This document shows positions 57,361-64,000 of a stretch of DNA of 64,000 nt, piece after piece. The stretch covers positions 200,543,962 through 200,607,961 of the forward strand of contig CM077644.1 in NCBI GenBank assembly GCA_039707465.1, in the 5' to 3' direction. The notes beneath the pieces are model-generated. The model was not told the DNA's origin. It did no database searches and saw only the letters and a program-made list of their open reading frames with translations. The stretch comes from Rhabdophis nuchalis (Eukaryota; Chordata; Lepidosauria; Squamata; Natricidae). The translations under genes were made by a program, and so were the position numbers. Numbering within the stretch: position 1 is the stretch's first letter; each line of letters starts with the position of its first letter.

Positions 57361-57549
57361 GGATTCTTAACTCTTCTGAGGTAATAATGGACCCAAACAA
57401 CATTAAAAAAAATACAATATTTGTTTAAAAAAAGATAAACTAAAATATCATCAGCGTAATTATGTTACATTGAAACAGAAGTAAGGTGTCTTAATCAAAA
57501 GATGACACCAAATGTTGTCAGGAAGCAGCAATGAGGAGAACAGATAAAG

Positions 57550-57616
57550 AAGACTGTAAAGCAGTATGAAGCCGTATATATAAGTCTAAGTGATATTGCT
57601 ATTGCTTCTGCTATCC
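57550..57616 (+). mobile_element. tRNA-derived SINE 3' end (family of 8252-8478)
   Basis: CTGTAAAGCAGTATGAAGCCG, TATATAAGTCTAAGTGATATT, GCTATTGCTTCTGCTAT is the sense 3' end of that SINE with its GCTATT tail. Confidence 0.75.
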
Positions 57617-60600
57617 TCCATAAATTTGTTTAGTTCCTTTTTAAATCAGTTTGTGTTCAGCCCATATAATACTAAATAATTCCTACATTTAAACTATGTA
57701 GGTCTACCAGATGTAGTGTACACAGGTTAGGATGTCCACTAATTATCAACAAATAATTATTTAAATTTAATATAAGTTGAATAAATAAATGCTTTGTATA
57801 TCTTTGTTGCCATCTAGATTTCTATGGTCCAGACTTGGTAGCCATAAATTATGCCTGATATTTTTTTTTAAATCCTTCATTTATGTTTCCTGATTCTGTT
57901 TGCTTCTAACTGATCAATGACCTCTACTTCTAATAATGTGAGTCAAATAGAAAAAACATAACTGCATCCTTATTATCTGGGCCATCAATAATTTTGTATA
58001 TTTCTACCATGTCCTACAATGTTTTCTTAGTACAAACAAAAAAATAGGCAATTACAAATCAGGGACCACTTATTAGCATTTGGTTAATCTTCCACTAATA
58101 ACCAAGACAGAGATAAAGGCCAACAGTTTAAAGAATAAAAACTTGGAAAGTTCAGAGAGAAGGCTTTTGCTTTTAAATTATGCCAGTATCTAGTTTGAAG
58201 AGTTCAGAGGCAGCAAGAATGCTGAGAGGAGTCCAAGACAGTTCATGGGTTAAGTGTCAGAAGATTCCACAAAAGCTGATCCATAAGTCAAAGAAAAGAC
58301 TAAACACAGCAAGCAGCAGGAGAAACCCAAATAAAAACATCACAGGAACATCTGTCAGTAGGGAGGAAGAGGAAACGGAGGTTGGACCATATTCTTATAA
58401 AGCTAGCATTCCTGGTTCTACTTAAGGAAGCAGACACCTTACTTCTCAAGAAGCCATGCCAAACTCTGCTACTTTGATCTTTTTAGTTAGTGTAAAATTT
58501 AATGACGGGCACTTTACCAGTTGGTCTGATTTGAAGGAGTTTCAAGGCAGCTAAGTTTTATCAGTATTTCTGTGAAACAACCTACTGGGTATGATTTTTC
58601 ATGTGAGACTGTTGAAGATTCTACATAATGTTTGTTGATTCTCTTCCTTCTTGTCAAAGTTATTACGAAGCTTATAAATCTCAATAATACATTGTTCTAT
58701 GGCAGAAATATATTGGAAATACAAAACCTAATGTTAACATTTGACTATTAGAACGTGAAAAATATTGCTAGCTAGAACAACTTGCAAAATCTGTGGTAGC
58801 TGAACACGAGTTGCTAGATTATTATTAAACTTGAAGTATTAGCGATCATGCCAAATCATGCCTGGGATGAAATTCATGTTAAATTTAAGGGAGAATTTTT
58901 ACAAAATGGTGTACCATTGAAATATGACTCCAGATAAATTGTATAAGAAGTAGAAAGGCTAGTTAAAGTCTAGTTAAAGTTGGAATTGTGAAAAACTTCA
59001 AAGGACATTTTAACATAGAAGACTTGTAAAAAAGCAAAGTAATATTAGATACAAATATACATGATGATATAAAGAAAAATCACAGACATCGGTGCTGCCT
59101 TCTTCCCTTCCTGTTTGGTTCTTTTCCCAACATTAGCAGGGTTGTCAAGAAAGAGGCGACTTTGAAACAGGCATGGGAGGAGGTGTGTGTTTTGAAAGCC
59201 CTGCAGTGACCAGAAAAGAGAAAAAGCAGCCAAACAAAGGGAAATGGTTTTCCTTCAAAGGAAGAGAATAGTCCACACAGCAAAAGAAGTATAGAAGCAC
59301 AGCAAGAAAAAGGGCATGTATAAAAGCACAGTGTGGAAAGTTGCAAGTACTCTACATGCTGGCCAGGAACAGAAGAAAAAAGCAAGATAAATTCTTCAGA
59401 AAGGAATTAAGACCGAACAGTGTTTGTACAAAGAAAACATCATTATAAAATATTATTATTATAGAGTAGAGTACTGAAATGGTAATTGAATTGCAATTAG
59501 TGTAGTAATAAGGGAAAATAGCAGCAGGATATAATATAGAATAGAGGCAATGGAAAACAAGGTAAATTTCAAAATGTATATTTTTTTTAAAAACAAAACA
59601 TTTCCCCAACCCTTATAGAGAGATATAAAAATACTATTTTGTGTCTGAGTCAATCTAATTGGATACAGGTTAAAAAAAGAACTCATGACAGATGTCACTC
59701 AGCAAACTTCTCTGGATTATCTTTCATAACTGTGATATTCTGGCTGCTACACAATCTATGAATACAACATATAAAAGGGCAGATTCAAAGTTATTCCTAA
59801 ATCATTTTAGAGAGAAGAAATCTGCATGCATGTTTTTATTGGGATACATTTCCTTCTCCTAGAGAACCTAGAAAAATCAAAAGGTGCCAAGTCCCTGGTG
59901 AGGATATTTGAGTGCAGCAAGTTTTTTCCCCCAGTAGTCCTACAATAATATCTAAATAATGTTCGAAAGAAAAATTTCTGAAGGTAACATAGACACAGGT
60001 AATGTAGTACTTTAAAAGTATGCCTGTGCATTTTGAATTGTATCAAATTGAATAAGATATTAATTAAAATTAGTGAAATTAGAGTTTTGTGTCAACTATC
60101 CTAAAAATCTGTTTAAGTTACTTATTTATTTATTGTTTAAGCTTTAAAAAAAGTTGTATAAAGTTTTACTCATGCTGAGTCAATTTATTAATGTGGATTT
60201 CAAAAGATAATACTGAAATAGGTGGCCTATATTATGGGATCAATTTGGTTATGCTAATTATTAATTTCCACTTGGTACTGAGTATCTATCTATCTGTTAC
60301 CTTGAAACTCTGAGTATACAAGATAGCAAATAATTGTTACACTAAAAGAATAACTATTTAGCATAAGAGCAAATTAATTAAAGTACATTGATAAGGGCCA
60401 GCCTGCCAAAAATTAAAATAATTCTAGATGTTAGGTCAATTTACACGCTTCCTGCTTCGGTTTCTACTCTCACTGCTACAAATACTACTGGTACCATTAC
60501 TACTGCTGCTGCTGGAACTGCTCCTAATTTCATTTTCTAATGGTTCTGTGTACTCTGTCTCATTATTTTTTCCTTACATCCTGTTCACCATCTCTTGGCT

Positions 60601-62769
60601 GGATACCTTCACTTTCTCTTTTCACTAGTTTCCTCAGTTTGGTTCACCTGTCTGCCTGACATTCTCTTTACCTTCCTCCATTTATCTTGATTTTTCTTGT
60701 TTTAGGCAATGACCATGATCATATCTTTTGATACTTATTTGTCTAATTACAAATACTACCTACTCTAACTGCTCAGGAGGTATACCTTTATTACACCTTT
60801 CAGGTCTCCTAGGTATAACTCTGCTTGTTTGCCTTAGGTTTTTCCTACTCACAGAATAATCCCTGAATTCTCCCTCCTTAATAAAGAATGCAATCTATAT
60901 ACACATTGCATTTCTTTATCCTAAATCCTTCAGCTAGGTCTGGCATGCCCCAATCTATGCAATAAATGTACACAGTTATAATGTGTGGGAGTGTTTGTAA
61001 GTGCTCATGAACAACTATTCTCCTGCTTTCCTAATAAGTATAGATTATCCTGCTTAACACCACATGCAAGATTCTTCCACCTTTCCTTATGGTGTATTGT
61101 CCTTTAGCAAACAGTTGCTGTTGCTGAACATTTTTCGTAGGTTATCCCGTACACAATACTACTGAATACCATGAACATGTCTTTCAGTGCCTTAGACTGC
61201 CATTTACTTTCCTTCCTTACTTAATGCTTCTTCATGACTTCTAAAATGCATCTTCATATAGTCTTGCAGCTGTGATTCAGAAATATGGCTAAATGTGTGG
61301 GTGTATCAGAAGTATTGCATTATGCTGAATATTCAATTTCAGATCATTTAGGTTTATTTGGAAAGAATCTTTAACTTTCTCAGAACAAAAGGGATATCTG
61401 CTTTATGAGTGGATTAGTATTTTATAGAAAGATAGACACCATATATTTACTTTCTATATATGAAAAATGGCAGGATAATAATGGGGAGGAAAAAAAGAAC
61501 TGACTTTAAATATATCTATCCTCATGTCATTGAATATTTTATCAAAATACTTCAGAGAGTTTAAAAAAAGGAGGGGATTATGACTCTTACATAATGGTTT
61601 ACTAAGGCTGCTATTTTAAAATATTTTTTTATTGGAGAGATCTCATTGGAGGCAAGAAAGAAAGCTAGCTGTTCAGGGTTCATGTTTCCTCTTCATCGAT
61701 TTTGGCAAGTTTTCATTGTACTTTTACACTCCTCTTTCTAAAGTTTTCCTTTCCATTCATTCAATTCACATTGATGTTTCCTTTAAAAGATTCATTTATT
61801 TTTGTTACCATCTTAATTTGTCTCTTTTTCAAACAGTGCCAAGCTTAAATATGTATGATGTTCATTGCCCACCCAACCACATGATGGGAGAGATGAATAT
61901 CTGTAAAACAAATGCAATAAAATTTCCTTCCTACAACAAAATCAATTCTGATATAACAGCATAAAGACCTTGTAGGAAATTACCTATAATTTTGCAGAGT
62001 TCTTAGCAAAAGTAGGTTTCCATTAGGTTTATTGATTTGAGTTATAAATACTGCTTAGCTGGGTTTCAGTTAAGACTCACACTTTAATCTTTAGCCATAT
62101 TATTCATTTCAACATAATTTCGATCCTTTGAAGCACTGTTATTTCTAAGTGTTCCTGATTCTAATTTCACTATATTTTAGATAAAGCAATAAGTCAAAAC
62201 ATTTCACTCAGCAACAGTCTATTTGAAAAAACAATAGCAATCTGAGATAATTTATTTTGCATAGTTGTATTTCATCTTTTTATAATAGTAATTTTCATGC
62301 TCTTTTTAACTTTTCTTCTAGATTTGTATGACATGGGGTGAATATTTTCCAAAGTACTGTAAACTAGGAAGGTTTTGCAAACATTATATGACAAATGGTC
62401 CATACTTGTACCACATTATCCAAACTTAAACTGACTATCAGTTCTTTACAGGCATTGGTAACTAATCACCAGTGGTTTGCAAATAATCTCACAGCATCCT
62501 ATTTGTATTTACTTTCATGGCAAGATCTGGACGCCAATATTCAGTGATCAATTGAATAATATGAGACTTCAGGTTTTTTCCCTTTCCCCAATAAATAAGG
62601 CTGGAAATAAAAATCTGACACTTCTCATAAGAAAGCTCTTTCCATCTGCAGCCTTAACTTCTTCCAACCCCCCAAAATTAATCATCAAAACTAATGACTG
62701 CTAATTTTCAGCCAGGCAATTTTGAATCATTTTGGTGAAAATAACATTGGAGAATTTTAAACAGAATAA
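57617..62769. other. 5.1 kb of AT-rich DNA without recognised repeats
   Basis: I could not recognise any repeat family, RNA gene or credible exon. The open frames at 58180-58425, 59080-59609 and 61632-61964 have residue usage typical of AT-rich noncoding DNA. Confidence 0.4.
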
Positions 62770-62941
62770 ATAGGAATAATTTACCTTCTGGGGGCTTTCC
62801 ATTCCTACAGTATATTTAATTTCCTTAACACTAAACCCGTTAGCTCCAAATTTCTGCCTATTTGCTATTAATAGTTCTGAACCTATAGCAGTAGCACCTA
62901 ATTTTTTCCCCATAAATGATATGATTAAATGGGTATTGGCT
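62770..62941 (-). other. weak exon-like open frame
   Basis: On the minus strand a frame open from about 62938 reads through MGKKLGATAIGSELLIANRQ to GMESPQK, then meets CAGAAG|GTAAAT (junction at about 62784), a good splice-donor match. Residue content to this point is rich in Gly, Ala, Lys and Glu, unlike the AT-driven translation that follows it. I see no strong acceptor upstream, since the candidate ATGTAAG lacks a pyrimidine tract, and I do not recognise the protein. It may be chance. Confidence 0.2.
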
Positions 62942-63847
62942 TACATGACAGCTGGTCTTATTTGGTTCCTACTTTCATCAGGACTGGTGTCAACCTGGAT
63001 TGAAATAGAAGTAAAATAAAGTAGCTCCATGGAGAACTACAGATAAATGGGTATTTGTCTGTTGTATATGAAACACTCATGTGGACTTTTATTTTATTTT
63101 AATATCATCTTCAAAAGCTTTTTTAATTTCCTCCACCAGATGAAATGAAGAAAATGGTTTCCTTTGTGATTGTTATTGCATGGCTCATTGAGTCACAAAC
63201 AAGCTAACCAAATTTTAACTTAGTATGTTGTGCCAACACCATCCGGGTAATTAGTTTTTAGTTCAGTTTGCTGTGAAAACCTAGAAAACAAGCTTAAGCA
63301 AGCCAGGATTCAGTCAACACAACAACTGCAGTATTTGTTTGCAAGGTGATCTCTTTTTTCCCTCCTTTTAATAGTATCTGGAGTTTTGGGAAAGTTCATT
63401 GCTTTGGTTCTGTTTCCATTCTGATGCTGCTTTAGCGGGTGAAAATTTTATTTCTATGCTTGTTTTGTTTTGGTAGTGACAAGACTATATTTTCCCAATG
63501 TAGAAATGCTCTAAATAAATAAAGGATTATTTGAAAGCAAAGCCAGCATATTAAAGGATTCTATAAATCAATAAATTCCATAAACTCTAATTTATGTATG
63601 GCTTCAGGTTAAAAAGTAATATCCCCAATGTGTGCTACTGTAATGATTTTTAATCTGGTTAGAACAATTTGTCAAGTTATATTAATCCTTAGGGAAAATA
63701 ATTGACTTTAACATCCAGTAAAGATACATACATTTTACCCATTGTTAGCTATGGATAGCTTCTTGCCATATGAGGTGCTGTGGTACAAACTAATAAATTA
63801 CCATCACTACAGAATTTCTGAAGTGCAAGCCACTATGCTCATGGTAC
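62942..63847. other. unique AT-rich DNA
   Basis: Nothing recognised. Confidence 0.4.
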
Positions 63848-63917
63848 TCTATATTAATTGGTTGTCTGGGGAATTCTGGGAATTAAACTCCAAGGTTGTC
63901 TAAGTTTAGAAACACTG
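63848..63917. mobile_element. half of a hAT-type palindromic MITE
   Basis: TGGTTGTCTGGGGAATTCTGG, GAATTAAACTCCAAGGTTG and TAGAAACACTG match one arm and terminus of the 7923-8036 family (GGCTGGGGAATTCTGGGAGTT). The other arm is missing. Confidence 0.55.
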
Positions 63918-64000
63918 TTTCATCGTGATAAAAACATATTAAGTGCCACACTAAGCAATAATTTAGTTTCTTTGGCATGTCTCATCAACATCTGAAGTCT

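Noticed and set aside
58180..58425. An 81-codon frame with Lys/Ser/Glu-rich content
   Set aside because: No domain, no splice sites in phase and no repeated support. Chance frames of this length are expected.

Overview
The window looks like eukaryotic nuclear DNA from a squamate reptile, most likely a snake. The basis is its repeat content: CR1 LINEs of the L3-like type with microsatellite tails, a Bov-B LINE end, Sauria-type tRNA SINEs with Bov-B-like tails, swarms of short hAT-type elements with 8-bp target duplications, and long (GATA/CTAT)n arrays. The species call is inference. I found no intact host protein-coding gene, no structural RNA gene and no CRISPR or prokaryotic feature. The window is AT-rich intergenic or deep-intron sequence, and nearly all longer open frames are microsatellites, internal repeats of MITEs, or pieces of retrotransposons.

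Layout. 0-8.5 kb: a hAT-type MITE with a second one nested in it, an RTE-like repeat end, a truncated CR1-L3 with an (AAT)n array, a compound AAAT/AAAC array, a 0.7-kb inverted-repeat element, a SINE flanked by 46-bp direct repeats, and a 114-bp hAT MITE with a perfect target duplication. 8.5-20 kb: mostly unique AT-rich DNA with scattered SINEs, two more CR1-L3 3' ends, a CR1 3' UTR containing a nested hAT, and a Bov-B 3' end whose tail is a G-rich TAGGG array. 20-25 kb: a cluster of hAT-type elements (one inside an RTE-like LINE end), (AC)n and a 105-bp (CTAT)n array. 25-28.7 kb: largely unique. 28.8-32.35 kb: the main element, a nearly complete but frameshifted CR1-type LINE with endonuclease and reverse transcriptase domains. 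32.4-37 kb: mostly unique. 37-40.1 kb: a stack of insertions in a decayed Tc1-like transposon (LTR-like piece, SINE, CR1-L3 with a 230-bp AAT/ATT palindrome). 40-53.8 kb: SINEs, four hAT-type elements, an old CR1 3' UTR split by an RTE-like LINE end, and a LINE reverse-transcriptase fragment. 53.8-64 kb: repeat-poor and AT-rich, with one weak exon-like open frame near 62.8 kb.

How the parts relate. The autonomous families (CR1-type, Bov-B/RTE, Tc1) are all represented here by broken copies. The Sauria SINEs share a tail with Bov-B, as known for that family, so they probably depended on Bov-B machinery. The hAT MITEs carry no transposase and must have been mobilised by an enzyme encoded elsewhere. 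Nested insertions give relative ages: Tc1 and the old CR1 3' UTR are oldest, the RTE-like fragments and hAT MITEs are intermediate, and the CR1-L3 copies with intact C-terminal frames and the pure microsatellites look youngest. I saw no clear candidate for a new biological system. The most unusual items are the AAT/ATT palindrome, the modular inverted-repeat hAT family, and the 46-bp direct repeats.
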